DNA of 64,000 bases from Nematostella vectensis (lineage: Eukaryota > Cnidaria > Anthozoa > Actiniaria > Edwardsiidae). Location: assembly GCF_932526225.1 (NCBI RefSeq), contig NC_064045.1:930001-994000 (forward strand), written 5' to 3'. The position numbers and the translations under genes were made by a program. Shown here piece by piece: positions 47,597 to 60,570 of this stretch; position 1 is the stretch's first letter; every line of letters begins with the position of its first letter. A model generated the notes under the pieces. That model saw nothing but the letters and a program-made list of their open reading frames with translations, had not been told where the DNA came from and did not search any database.

Positions 47597-48512
47597 GTGT
47601 TCTTTGTTAAAGGGAAGTCTCAAAACTTCTGGGTTGGACCGCATATGGTACTTCTAAGAGCCTCTCGAGAGAACCAGCCTTATCTAGATTTTTTTGGTCC
47701 GTCCTGTCACGCCCAGGGCATGCACAAACACGTGTGGGCCCCACCCACCATCACTTTTGTAATGGTCCCTCTTCCTTATCACAAGTCTGGTACTCTTAAC
47801 ATGGAGTAATGTACTCTTACATGAGAGAGAAAGCGTCTTTTGTTTTAATTTTATATTGAAACCTGTGTCAACAGGTGTAAAGTGTATTAACACTAGCTTT
47901 ACACCTATAAAATATCAACAACTATCTGTGATAGAAGTGGCTGGCGTAATGACAGCTTGGCTTGCTTGAATCTGTCTTGTATTTGGCTAGAACTAGTTCT
48001 TTGATCTCGAACGGGTAAAGGGGCCCATGCAGGTTATTTTTTTTCACGATATACACCTTATAATTATAATTGATGTCCATCGCAATCCCTGCTTCCTAAA
48101 GTTAGAGCCTAGTGCACCACTGGAGTCCAATGGACTCCGAGAAATTTAAAAATGCATACTGCTAGTTTTGCCGCTGTTAATTTATCATATACCATTGTCT
48201 GGTCTCGCAAATAAATAATAAGAGATACATTATATATTTCAATATATACAGAAATACTTTATATATTAATATAATATAAGAGTCTCCAGAGGGACTTTGA
48301 AGGCTGTTCCAAAACTGTGCTTATTATACATGTACGACCTACTTTGGGTTTAGAAGTTTGTGAGAAGTCATTGAATATCTTATTCGGTTTTGATTTATCT
48401 GGTGTACTGACTAGTCCTGATGCAGGTGCCAATGGCCAGATTAGAAGAGTTCTGGGCTCTTGTCAAAGTCGTATTCGTTTTTTATTTTTCGGTGTATTGA
48501 ATAGTCCACATG
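47597..48512 (+). repeat. Satellite unit 52, class D with I-type end, 916 bp
   Basis: 13-bp deletion. The final segment changes to GATTTATCTGGTG, CCTGATGCAGG and T6AT5. Confidence 0.96.
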
Positions 48513-49437
48513 GTGTTCTTTGTTAAAGGGAAGTCTCATAACTTCTGGGTTGGACCGCATATGGTACTTCTAAGAGCCTCTCGAGAGAACCAGCCTTATC
48601 TAGATTTTTTTGGTCCGTCCTGTCACGCCCAGGGCATGCACAAACACGTGTGGGCCGCACCCAACTTCACTTTTGTAATGGTCCCTCTTCCTTATCACAA
48701 GTCTGGTACTCTTAACATTATGTGGTGTCATGGAGTAATGTACTCTTACATGAGAGAGAAAGCGTCTTTTGTTTTAATTTTATATTGGAACCTGTGTCAA
48801 CAGGTGTAAAGTGTATTAACACTAGCTTTACACCTATAAAATATCAACAACTATCTGTGATAGAAGTGGCTGGCGTAATGACAGCTTGGCTTGCTTGAAT
48901 CTGCCTTGTATTTGGCTAGAACTAGTTCTTTGATCTCGAACGGGTAAAGGGGCCCATGCAGGTTATTTTTTTTCACGATATACACCTTATAATTATAATT
49001 GATGTCCATCGCAATCCCTGCTTCCTAAAGTTAGAGCCTAGTGCACCACTGGAGTCCAATGGACTCCGAGAAATTTAAAAATGCATACTGCTAGTTTTGC
49101 CGCTGTTAATTTATCATATACCATTGTCTGGTCTCGCAAATAAATAATAAGAGATACATTATATATTTCAATATATACAGAAATACTTTATATATTAATA
49201 TAATATAAGAGTCTCCATAGGGACTTTGAAGGCTGTTCCAAAACTGTGCTTATTATACATGTACGACCTACTTTGGGTTTAGAAGTTTGTGAGAAGTCAT
49301 TGAATATCTTATTCGGTTTTGATTCTCTGGTTACTGACAAGTCCTGGTGCAGGTGCTAATGGCCAGATTAGAAGAGTTCTGGGCTGCTTTCAAAGTCGTA
49401 TTCGTTTTTTTTTTTGGTGTTTTGAATAGTCCACATG
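48513..49437 (+). repeat. Satellite unit 53, class I, 925 bp
   Basis: CTCATAACTT, CACCCAACTTCAC and TATTGGAACC, the last removing the usual stop of the open frame. Ends with CTCCATAGGG, GGGCTGCTTTC and poly-T directly followed by GGTG. Confidence 0.96.
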
Positions 49438-50638
49438 GTGTTCTTTGTTGAAGGGAAGTCTCAAAACTTCTGGGTTGGACCGCATATGGTACTTCTAAGA
49501 GCCTCTCGAGAGAACAAGCCTTATCTAGATTTTTTTGGTCCGTCCTGTCACGCCCAGGGCATGCACAAACACGTGTGGGCACCAACCCCTATCACTTTTG
49601 TAATGGTCCTTCTTCCCTATCACAAGTCTGCTACTCATAACATTATGTGGTGTCATGGAGTAATGTACTCTAACATGAGAGAGAAAGCGTCTTTTGTTTT
49701 CATTTTATATTGAAACCTGTGTCAACAGGTGTAAAGTGTATTAACACTAGCTTTACACCTGTAAAATATCAGCAACTATCTGTGATAGAAGTGGCTGGCG
49801 TAATGACAGCTTGGCTTGCTTGAATCTCTGCCTTGTATTTGGCTAGAACTAGTTCTTTGATCTCGAACGGGTAAAGGGGCCCATGCAGGTTATTTTTTTT
49901 TTACGATATACACCTTATAATTATAATTGATGTCCATCGCAATCCCTACTTCCTAAAGTTAGAGCCTAGTGCACCACTGGAGTCCAATGGACTCCGTGAA
50001 ATTTAAAAATGCATACCGCTAGTTTTGCCGCTGTTAATTTATCATATACCATTGTTTGGTCTCGCAAATAAATAATAAGAGATACATTATATATTTCAAT
50101 ATATACAGCAATACTTTATATGTTAATATAATATAAGAGTCTCCAGAGGGACTTTGAAGGCTGTTCCAAAACTGTGCTTATTATACATGTACGACCTACT
50201 TTGGGTTTAGAAGTTTGTGAGAAGTCAATGAATATCTTATTCGGTTTTGATTCTCTGGTTACTGACAAGTCCTTGTGCAGGTGCCAATGGCCAGATTAGA
50301 AGAATTCTGGGCTCTTGTCAAAGTCGTATTCGTTTTTTATTTTTCGGTGTATTGAATAGTCCACATAGTGTTCTTTGTTGAAGGGAAGTCTCAAAACTTT
50401 TGGGTTGGACCGCATATGGTACTTCTAAGAGCCTCTCGAGAGAACAAGCCTTATCTAGATTTTTTTGGTCCGTCCTGTCACGCCCAGGGCATGCACAAAC
50501 ACGTGAGGGCACCAGCCCCCATCACTTTTGTAATGGTCCTTCTTCCTTATCACAAGTCTGCTACTCATAACATTATGTGGTGTCATGGAGTAATGTACTC
50601 TTACATGAGAGAGAAAGCGTCTTTTGTTTTAATTTTAT
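48780..50638 (+). repeat. J-K dimer, copy 1
   Basis: The 3' part of unit 53 plus unit 54 match the 3' part of unit 55 plus unit 56 at 1,856 bp offset. Private markers: GGGCTGCT before the poly-T, TTTTTTTTTACGAT, CCCTACTTCC, TTGTTTGGTC, ACAGCAATAC and GTCAATGAAT. The 3' limit is approximate. Confidence 0.85.
49438..50367 (+). repeat. Satellite unit 54, class J, 930 bp
   Basis: TTTTCATTTTAT, TTTTTTACGAT, CCCTACTTCC, TTGTTTGGTC, ACAGCAATAC, GTCAATGAAT and private TCCTTGTGC. Confidence 0.96.
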
Positions 50639-51293
50639 ATTGAAACCTGTGTCAACAGGTGTAAAGTGTATTAACACTAGCTTTACACCTATAAAATATC
50701 AACAACTATCTGTGATAGAAGTGGCTGGCGTAATGACAGCTTGGCTTGCTTGAATCTGCCTTGTATTTGGCTAGAACTAGTTCTTTGATCTCGAACGGGT
50801 AAAGGGGCCCATGCAGGTTATTTTTTTTCACGATATACACCTTATAATTATAATTGATGTCCATCGCAATCCCTGCTTCCTAAAGTTAGAGCCTAGTGCA
50901 CCACTGGAGTCCAATGGACTCCGAGAAATTTAAAAATGCATACTGCTAGTTTTGCCGCTGTTAATTTATCATATACCATTGTCTGGTCTCGCAAATAAAT
51001 AATAAGAGATACATTATATATTTCAATATATACAGAAATACTTTATATATTAATATAATATAAGAGTCTCCAGAGGGACTTTGAAGGCTGTTCCAAAACT
51101 GTGCTTATTATACATGTACGACCTACTTTGGGTTTAGAAGTTTGTGAGAAGTCATTGAATATCTTATTCGGTTTTGATTCTCTGGTTACTGACAAGTCCT
51201 GGTGCAGGTGCTAATGGCCAGATTAGAAGAGTTCTGGGCTGCTGTCAAAGTCGTATTCGTTTTTTTTTTTTGGTGTTTTGAATAGTCCACATG
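50368..51293 (+). repeat. Satellite unit 55, class K, 926 bp
   Basis: CACGTGAGGG front with CACCAGCCCC and AACTTTTGGG, P-like middle (TATAAAAT, CTGCC), ending GGGCTGCTGTC. Confidence 0.95.
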
Positions 51294-52200
51294 GTGTTCT
51301 TTGTTGAAGGGAAGTCTCAAAACTTCTGGGTTGGACCGCATATGGTACTTCTAAGAGCCTCTCGAGAGAACAAGCCTTATCTAGATTTTTTTGGTCCGTC
51401 CTGTCACGCCCAGGGCATGCACAAACACGTGTGGGCACCAACCCCTATCACTTTTGTAATGGTCCTTCTTCCCTATCACAAGTCTGCTACTCATAACATT
51501 ATGTGGTGTCATGGAGTAATGTACTCTAACATGAGAGAGAAAGCGTCTTTTGTTTTCATTTTATATTGAAACCTGTGTCAACAGGTGTAAAGTGTATTAA
51601 CACTAGCTTTACACCTGTAAAATATCAGCAACTATCTGTGATAGAAGTGGCTGGCGTAATGACAGCTTGGCTTGCTTGAATCTCTGCCTTGTATTTGGCT
51701 AGAACTAGTTCTTTGATCTCGAACGGGTAAAGGGGCCCATGCAGGTTATTTTTTTTTTACGATATACACCTTATAATTATAATTGATGTCCATCGCAATC
51801 CCTACTTCCTAAAGTTAGAGCCTAGTGCACCACTGGAGTCCAATGGACTCCGTGAAATTTAAAAATGCATACCGCTAGTTTTGCCGCTGTTAATTTATCA
51901 TATACCATTGTTTGGTCTCGCAAATAAATAATAAGAGATACATTATATATTTCAATATATACAGCAATACTTTATATGTTAATATAATATAAGAGTCTCC
52001 AGAGGGACTTTGAAGGCTGTTCCAAAACTGTGCTTATTATACATGTACGACCTACTTTGGGTTTAGAAGTTTGTGAGAAGTCAATGAATATCTTATTCGG
52101 TTTTGATTCTCTGGTTACTGACAAGTCCTGGTGCAGGTGCCAATGGCCAGATTAGAAGAATTCTGGGCTCTTGTCAAAGTCGTATTCGTTTTTTATTTTT
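50639..52200 (+). repeat. J-K dimer, copy 2
   Basis: Second copy of the 53(3')-54 segment. It ends near TGAAGAGTCC, after which unit 57 is L type with the private GGTCGTACC variant otherwise seen only in unit 28. Confidence 0.85.
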
Positions 52201-52223
52201 CGGTGTATTGAAGAGTCCACATA
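51294..52223 (+). repeat. Satellite unit 56, class J, 930 bp
   Basis: Copy of unit 54 at 1,856 bp offset, ending with TGAAGAGTCC as before unit 28. Confidence 0.96.
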
Positions 52224-53154
52224 GTGTTCTTTGTTGAAGGGAAGTCTCAAAACTTCTGGGTTGGACCGCATATGGTACTTTTAAGAGCCTCTCGAGAGAA
52301 CAAGCCTTATCTAGATTTTTTTGGTCGTACCTGTCACGCCCAGGGCATGCACAAACACGTGAGGGCACCAACCCCCATCACTTTTGTAATGGTCCTTCTT
52401 CCTTATCACAAGTCTGCTACTCATAACATTATGTGGTGTCATGGAGTAATGTACTCTTACATGAGAGAGAAAGCGTCTTTTGTTTTAATTTTATATTGAA
52501 ACCTGAGTCAACAGGTGTAAAGTGTATTAACACTAGCTTTACACCTGTAAAATATCAGCAACTATCTGTGATAGAAGTGGCTGGCGTAAAGACAGCTTGG
52601 CTTGCTTGAATCTCTGCCTTGTATTTGGATAGAACTAGTTCTTTGATCTCGAACGGGTAAAGGGGCCCATGCAGGTTATTTTTTTTCACGATATACACCT
52701 TATAATTATAATTGATGTCCATCGCAATCCCTGCTTCCTAAAGTTAGAGCCTAGTGCACCACTGGAGTCCAATGGACTCCGAGAAATTTAAAAATTCATA
52801 CTGCTAGTTTTGCCGCTGTTAATTTAACATATACCATTGTCTGGTGTTGCAAATAAATAATAAGAGATACTTTATACATTTCAATATATACAGAAATACT
52901 TTATATATTAATATAATATAAGAGTCTCCAGAGGGACTTTGAAGGCTGTTCCAAAAATGTGCTTATTATACATGTACGACCTACTTTGGGTTTAGAAGTT
53001 TGTGAGAAGTCATTGAATATCTTATTCGGTTTTGATTTATCTGGTGTACTGACTAGTCCTGGTGCAGGTGCCAATGGCCAGATTAGAAGAGTTCTGGGCT
53101 CTTGTCAAAGTCGTATTCGTTTTTTATTTTTCGGTGTATTGAATAGTCCACATA
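52224..53154 (+). repeat. Satellite unit 57, class L, 931 bp
   Basis: GGTCGTACC and GTGTTGC as in unit 28, but CGCCCAGGG intact. The next unit starts CATAGTG rather than CATGGTG. Confidence 0.96.
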
Positions 53155-54085
53155 GTGTTCTTTGTTGAAGGGAAGTCTCAAAACTTCTGGGTTGGACCGC
53201 ATGTGGTACTTCTAAGAGCCTCTCGAGAGAACAAGCCTTATCTAGATTTTTTTGGTCCGTCCTGTCACGCCCAGGGCATGCACAAACACGTGTGGGCACC
53301 AACCCCTATCACTTTTGTAATGGTCCTTCTTCCCTATCACAAGTCTGCTACTCATAACATTATGTGGTGTCATAAAGTAATGTACTCTAACATGAGAGAG
53401 AAAGCGTCTTTTGTTTTAATTTTATATTGAAACCTGTGTCAACAGGTGTAAAGTGTATTAACACTAGCTTTACACCTGTAAAATATCAGCAACTATCTGT
53501 GATAGAAGTGGCTGGCGTAATGACAGCTTGGCTTGCTTGAATCTCTGCCTTGTATTTGGCTAGAACTAGTTCTTTGATCTCGAACGAGTAAAGGGGCCCA
53601 TGCAGGTTATTTTTTTTCACGATATACACCTTATAATTATAATTGATGTCCATCGCAATCCCTGCTTCCTAAAGTTATAGCCTAGTGCACCACTGGAGTC
53701 CAATGGACTCCGTGAAATTTAAAAATTCATACTGCTAGTTTTGCCGCTGTTAATTTAACATATACCATTGTCTGGTCTTGCAAATAAATAATAAGAGATA
53801 CTTTATACATTTCAATATATACAGAAATACTTTATATATTAATATAATATAAGAGTCTCCAGAGGGACTGTGAAGGCTGTTCCAAAAATGTGCTTATTAT
53901 ACATGTACGACCTACTTTGGGTTTAGAAGTTTGTGAGAAGTCATTGAATATCTTATTCGGTTTTGATTTATCTGGTGTACTGACTAGTCCTGATGCAGGT
54001 GCCAATGGCCAGATTAGAAGAGTTCTGGGCTCTTGTCAAAGTCGTATTCGTTTTTTATTTTTCGGTGTATTGAATAGTCCACATG
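53155..54085 (+). repeat. Satellite unit 58, class M (C-like mosaic), 931 bp
   Basis: CGAACGAGTAAAG, AGTTATAGCC and GGGACTGTGAAGG as in C, but GAGTCC, CCGTGA and TTAACAT. Private GTCATAAAGTAATG. Confidence 0.95.
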
Positions 54086-55015
54086 GTGTTCTTTGTTAAA
54101 GGGAAGTCTCAAAACTTCTGGGTTGGACCGCATATGGTACTTCTAAGAGCCTCTCGAGAGAACCAGCCTTATCTAGATTTTTTTGGTCCGTCCTGTCACG
54201 CCCAGGGCATGCACAAACACGTGTGGGCCGCACCCAACTTCACTTTTGTAATGGTCCCTCTTCCTTATCACAAGTCTGCTACTCATAACATTATGTGGTG
54301 TCATGGAGTAATGTACTCTTACATGAGAGAGAAAGCGTCTTTTGTTTTAATTTTATATTGAAACCTGTGTCAACAGGTGTAAAGTGTATTAACACTAGCT
54401 TTACACCTATAAAATATCAACAACTATCTGTGATAGAAGTGGCTGGCGTAATGACAGCTTGGCTTGCTTGAATCTGCCTTGTATTTGGCTAGAACTAGTT
54501 CTTTGATCTCGAACGGGTAAAGGGGCCCATGCAGGTTATTTTTTTTCACGATATACACCTTATAATTATAATTGATGTCCATCGCAATCCCTGCTTCCTA
54601 AAGTTAGAGCCTAGTGCACCACTGGAGTCCAATGGACTCCGAGAAATTTAAAAATTCATACTGCTAGTTTTGCCGCTGTTAATTTAACATATACCATTGT
54701 CTGGTCTTGCAAATAAATAATAAGAGATACTTTATACATTTCAATATATACAGAAATACTTTATATATTAATATAATATAAGAGTCTCCAGAGGGACTTT
54801 GAAGGCTGTTCCAAAAATGTGCTTATTATACATGTACGACCTACTTTGGGTTTAGAAGTTTGTGAGAAGTCATTGAATATCTTATTCGGTTTTGATTTAT
54901 CTGGTGTACTGACTAGTCCTGGTGCAGGTGCCAATGGCCAGATTAGAAGAGTTCTGGGCTCTTGTCAAAGTCGTATTCGTTTTTTTATTTTTCGGTGTAT
55001 TGAATAGTCCACATG
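54086..55015 (+). repeat. Satellite unit 59, class I variant, 930 bp
   Basis: CACCCAACTTCAC front as in units 53 and 69 but GCTACTCATAAC and the usual TTGAAACC. From about 54491 it matches unit 43. Confidence 0.95.
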
Positions 55016-55939
55016 GTGTTCTTTGTTAAAGAAAAGTCTCAAAACTTCTGGGTTGGACCGCATATGGTACTTCTAAGAGCCTCTCGAGAGAACCAGCCTT
55101 AACTAGATTTTTTTGGTCCGTCCTGTCACGCCCAGGGCATGCACAAACACGTGTGGGCCGCACCCACCATCACTTTTGTAATGGTCCCTCTTCCTTATCA
55201 CAAGTCTGGTACTCTTAACATTATGTGGTGTCATGGAGTAATGTACTCTTACATGAGAGAGAAAGCGTCTTTTGTTTTAATTTTATATTGAAACCTGTGT
55301 CAACAGGTGTAAAGTGTATTAACACTAGCTTTACACCTATAAAATATCAACAACTATCTGTGATAGAAGTGGCTGGCGTAATGACAGCTTGGCTTGCTTG
55401 AATCTGTCTTGTATTTGGCTAGAACTAGTTCTTTGATTTTGAACGGGTAAAGGGGCCCATGCAGGTTATTTTTTTTCACGATATACACCTTATAATTATA
55501 ATTGATGTCCATCGCAATCCCTGCTTCCTAAAGTTAGAGCCTAGTGCACCACTGGAGTCCAATGGACTCCGAGAAATTTAAAAATGCATACTGCTAGTTA
55601 TGCCGCTGTTAATGTATCATATACCATTGTCTGGTCTCGCAAATAAATAATAAGAGATACATTATATATTTCAATATATACAGAAATACTTTATATATTA
55701 ATATAATATAAGAGTCTCCAGAGGGACTTTGAAGGCTGTTCCAAAACTGTGCTTATTATACATGTACGACCTACTTTGGGTTTAGAAGTTTGTGAGAAGT
55801 CATTGAATATCTTATTCGGTTTTGATTCTCTGGTTACTGACAAGTCCTGGTGCAGGTGCTAATGGCCAGATTAGAAGAGTTCTGGGCTCTTGTCAAAGTC
55901 GTATTCGTTTTTTTTTCTGTGTTTTGAATAGTCCACATG
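55016..55939 (+). repeat. Satellite unit 60, class A, 924 bp
   Basis: 14,835-bp-offset copy of unit 44, including CCTTAACTAG. Confidence 0.96.
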
Positions 55940-56868
55940 GTGTTCTTTGTTGAAGGGAAGTCTCAAAACTTCTGGGTTGGACCGCATGTGGTACTTCTAA
56001 GAGCCTCTCGAGAGAACAAGCCTTATCTAGATTTTTTTGGTCCGTCCTGTCACGCCCAGGGCATGCACAAACACGTGTGGGCACCAACCCCTATCACTTT
56101 TGTAATGGTCCTTCTTCCCTATCACAAGTCTGCTACTCATAACATTATGTGGTGTCATGGAGTAATGTACTCTAACATGAGACAGAAAGCGTCTTTTGTT
56201 TTAATTTTATATTGAAACCTGTGTCAACAGGTGTAAAGTGTATTAACACTAGCTTTACACCTGTAAAATATCAGCAACTATCTGTGATAGAAGTGGCTGG
56301 CGTAATGACAGCTTGGCTTGCTTGAATCTCTGCCTTGTATTTGGCTAGAACTAGTTCTTTGATCTCGAACGGGTAAAGGGGCCCATGCAGGTTAATTTTT
56401 TTCACGATATACACCTTATAATTATAATTGATGTCCATCGCAATCCCTGCTTCCTAAAGTTAGAGCCTAGTGCACCACTGGAGTCTAATGGACTCCGAGA
56501 AATTTAAAAATGCATACTGCTAGTTATGCCGCTGTTAATTTATCATATACCATTGTCTGGTCTCGCAAATAAATAATAAGAGATACATTATATATTTCAA
56601 TATATACAGAAATACTTTATATATTAATATAATATAAGAGTCTCCAGAGGGACTTTGAAGGCTGTTCCAAAACTGTGCTTATTATACATGTACGACCTAC
56701 TTTGGGTTTAGAAGTTTGTGAGAAGTCATTGAATATCTTATTCGGTTTTGATTCTCTGGTTACTGACAAGTCCTGGTGCAGGTGCCAATGGCCAGATTAG
56801 AAGAATTCTGGGCTCTTGTCAAAGTCGTATTCGTTTTTTATTTTTCGGTGTATTGAATAGTCCACATA
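55940..56868 (+). repeat. Satellite unit 61, class B, 929 bp
   Basis: 14,835-bp-offset copy of unit 45. Confidence 0.96.
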
Positions 56869-57800
56869 GTGTTCTTTGTTGAAGGGAAGTCTCAAAACTT
56901 CTGGGTTGGACCGCATGTGGTACTTCTAAGAGCCTCTCGAGAGAACAAGCCTTATCTAGATTTTTTTGGTCCGTCCTGTCACGCCCAGGGCATGCACAAA
57001 CACGTGTGGGCACCAACCCCTATCACTTTTGTAATGGTCCTTCTTCCCTATCACAAGTCTGCTACTCATAACATTATGTGGTGTCATGGAGTAATGTACT
57101 CTAACATGAGACAGAAAGCGTCTTTTGTTTTAATTTTATATTGAAACCTGTGTCAACAGGTGTAAAGTGTATTAACACTAGCTTTACACCTGTAAAATAT
57201 CAGCAACTATCTGTGATAGAAGTGGCTGGCGTAATGACAGCTTGGCTTGCTTGAATCTCTGCCTTGTATTTGGCTAGAACTAGTTCTTTGATCTCGAACG
57301 AGTAAAGGGGCCCATGCAGGTTATTTTTTTTCACGATATACACCTTATAATTATAATTGATGTCCATCGCAATCCCTGCTTCCTAAAGTTTTAGCCTAGT
57401 GCACCACTGGATTTCAATGGACTCCGAGAAATTTAAAAATGCATACTGCTAGTTTTGCCGCTGTTAATTTAACGTATACCATTGTCTGGTCTTGCAAATA
57501 AATAATAAGAGATACTTTATACATTTCAATATATACAGAAATACTTTATATATTAATATAATATAAGAGTCTCCAGAGGGACTGTGAAGGCTGTTCCAAA
57601 AATGTGCTTATTATACATGTACGACCTACTTTGGGTTTGAAAGTTTGTGAGAAGTCATTGAATATCTTATTCGGTTTTGATTTATCTGGTGTACTGACTA
57701 GTCCTGGTGCAGGTGCCAATGGCCAGATTAGAAGAGTTCTGGGCTCTTGTCAAAGTCGTATTCGTTTTTTTATTTTTCGGTGTATTGAATAGTCCACATG
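56869..57800 (+). repeat. Satellite unit 62, class C, 932 bp
   Basis: 14,835-bp-offset copy of unit 46, sharing AGTTTTAGCC. Confidence 0.96.
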
Positions 57801-58715
57801 GTGTTCTTTGTTAAAGGGAAGTCTCAAAACTTCTGGGTTGGACCGCATATGGTACTTCTAAGAGCCTCTCGAGAGAACCAGCCTTATCTAGATTTTTTTG
57901 GTCCGTCCTGTCACGCCCAGGGCATGCACAAACACGTGTGGGCCCCACCCACCATCACTTTTGTAATGGTCCCTCTTCCTTATCACAAGTCTGGTACTCT
58001 TAACATGGAGTAATGTACTCTTACATGAGAGAGAAAGCGTCTTTTGTTTTAATTTTATATTGAAACCTGTGTCAACAGGTGTAAAGTGTATTAACACTAG
58101 CTTTACACCTATAAAATATCAACAACTATCTGTGATAGAAGTGGCTGGCGTAATGACAGCTTGGCTTGCTTGAATCTGTCTTGTATTTGGCTAGAACTAG
58201 TTCTTTGATCTCGAACGGGTAAAGGGGCCCATGCAGGTTATTTTTTTTCACGATATACACCTTATAATTATAATTGATGTCCATCGCAATCCCTGCTTCC
58301 TAAAGTTAGAGCCTAGTGCACCACTGGAGTCCAATGGACTCCGAGAAATTTAAAAATGCATACTGCTAGTTTTGCCGCTGTTAATTTATCATATACCATT
58401 GTCTGGTCTCGCAAATAAATAATAAGAGATACATTATATATTTCAATATATACAGAAATACTTTATATATTAATATAATATAAGAGTCTCCAGAGGGACT
58501 TTGAAGGCTGTTCCAAAACTGTGCTTATTATACATGTACGACCTACTTTGAGTTTAGAAGTTTGTGAGAAGTCATTGAATATCTTATTCGGTTTTGATTC
58601 TCTGGTTACTGACAAGTCCTGGTGCAGGTGCTAATGGCCAGATTAGAAGAGTTCTGGGCTCTTGTCAAAGTCGTATTCGTTTTTTTTTTTTTCTGTGTTT
58701 TGAATAATCCACATG
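57801..58715 (+). repeat. Satellite unit 63, class D, 915 bp
   Basis: Copy of unit 47 with the 13-bp deletion but with TCTAGA and ATCATATACC intact. Confidence 0.96.
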
Positions 58716-59646
58716 GTGTTCTTTGTTGAAGGGAAGTCTCAAAACTTCTGGGTTGGACCGCATGTGGTACTTCTAAGAGCCTCTCGAGAGAACAAGCCTT
58801 ATCTAGATTTTTTTGGTCCGTCCTGTCACGCCCAGGGCATGCACAAACACGTGTGGGCACCAACCCCTATCACTTTTGTAATGGTCCTTCTTCCCTATCA
58901 CAAGTCTGCTACTCATAACATTATGTGGTGTCATGGAGTAATGTACTCTAACATGAGAGAGAAAGCGTCTTTTGTTTTAATTTTATATTGAAACCTGAGT
59001 CAACAGGTGTAAAGTGTATTAACACTAGCTTTACACCTGTAAAATATCAGCAACTACCTGTGATAGAAGTGGCTGGCGTAAAGACAGCTTGGCTTGCTTG
59101 AATCTCTGCCTTGTATTTGGATAGAACTAGTTCTTTGATCTCGAACGGGTAAAGGGGCCCATGCAGGTTATTTTTTTTCACGATATACACCTTATAATTA
59201 TAATTGATGTCCATCGCAATCCCTGCTTCCTAAAGTTAGAGCCTAGTGCACCACTGGAGTCCAATGGACTCCGAGAAATTTAAAAATGCATACTGCTAGT
59301 TTTGCCGCTGTTAATTTAACATATACCATTGTCTGGTCTTGCAAATAAATAATAAGAGATACTTTATACATTTCAATATATACAGAAATACTTTATATAT
59401 TAATATAATATAAGAGTCTCCAGAGGGACTTTGAAGGCTGTTCCAAAAATGTGCTTATTATACATGTACGACCTACTTTGGGTTTAGAAGTTTGTGAGAA
59501 GTCATTGAATATCTTATTCGGTTTTGATTTATCTGGTGTACTGACTAGTCCTGGTGCAGGTGCCAATGGCCAGATTAGAAGAGTTCTGGGCTCTTGTCAA
59601 AGTCGTATTCGTTTTTTATTTTTCGGTGTATTGAATAGTCCACATG
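58716..59646 (+). repeat. Satellite unit 64, class E, 931 bp
   Basis: Copy of unit 48 (AAATGCATAC), with GTCTGGTCTTGC in place of GTCTTGTGTTGC. Confidence 0.96.
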
Positions 59647-60570
59647 GTGTTCTTTGTTAAAGGGAAGTCTCAAAACTTCTGGGTTGGACCGCATATGGTA
59701 CTTCTAAGAGCCTCTCGAGAGAACCAGCCTTATCTAGATTTTTTTGGTCCGTCCTGTCACGCCCAGGGCATGCACAAACACGTGTGGGCCGCACCCACCA
59801 TCACTTTTGTAATGGTCCCTCTTCCTTATCACAAGTCTGGTACTCTTAACATTATGTGGTGTCATGGAGTAATGTACTCTTACATGAGAGAGAAAGCGTC
59901 TTTTGTTTTAATTTTATATTGAAACCTGTGTCAACAGGTGTAAAGTGTATTAACACTAGCTTTACACCTATAAAATATCAACAACTATCTGTGATAGAAG
60001 TGGCTGGCGTAATGACAGCTTGGCTTGCTTGAATCTGTCTTGTATTTGGCTAGAACTAGTTCTTTGATTTTGAACGGGTAAAGGGGCCCATGCAGGTTAT
60101 TTTTTTTCACGATATACACCTTATAATTATAATTGATGTCCATCGCAATCCCTGCTTCCTAAAGTTAGAGCCTAGTGCACCACTGGAGTCCAATGGACTC
60201 CGAGAAATTTAAAAATGCATACTGCTAGTTATGCCGCTGTTAATGTATCATATACCATTGTCTGGTCTCGCAAATAAATAATAAGAGACACATTATATAT
60301 TTCAATATATACAGAAATACTTTATATATTAATATAATATAAGAGTCTCCAGAGGGACTTTGAAGGCTGTTCCAAAACTGTGCTTATTATACATGTACGA
60401 CCTACTTTGGGTTTAGAAGTTTGTGAGAAGTCATTGAATATCTTATTCGGTTTTGATTCTCTGGTTACTGACAAGTCCTGGTGCAGGTGCTAATGGCCAG
60501 ATTAGAAGAGTTCTGGGCTCTTGTCAAAGTCGTATTCGTTTTTTTTTCTGTGTTTTGAATAGTCCACATG
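59647..60570 (+). repeat. Satellite unit 65, class A, 924 bp
   Basis: Copy of unit 49, including GAGACACATT. Confidence 0.96.

Larger units (their letters stand above)
44812..48512 (+). repeat. Pentamer HOR, truncated copy A-B-C-D
   Basis: Units 49-52 follow the pentamer order but E is replaced by an I-type unit. The change occurs near the end of unit 52, where GATTCTCTGGTTACTG gives way to GATTTATCTGGTG and the CCTGATGCAGG variant. Confidence 0.9.
39656..49165 (+). repeat. 16-unit-offset segmental duplication, copy 1
   Basis: From the AGAACTAGTTCT in unit 43 onward the sequence matches 54,491 to the window end at a constant offset of 14,835 bp. All ten unit lengths agree exactly. The only differences I noticed are single bases, for example TCTAAATTT in unit 47, ATCATCTACC in unit 47, GTCTTGTGTTGC in unit 48 and TGTGGCCACC in unit 51. 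Confidence 0.94.
55016..59646 (+). repeat. Pentamer HOR A-B-C-D-E, copy 3
   Basis: Units 60-64, lengths 924, 929, 932, 915, 931 bp, identical in order and length to units 44-48. It shares with unit 46 the private AGTTTTAGCC variant in C, which ties it to copy 2 rather than copy 1. Confidence 0.94.
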
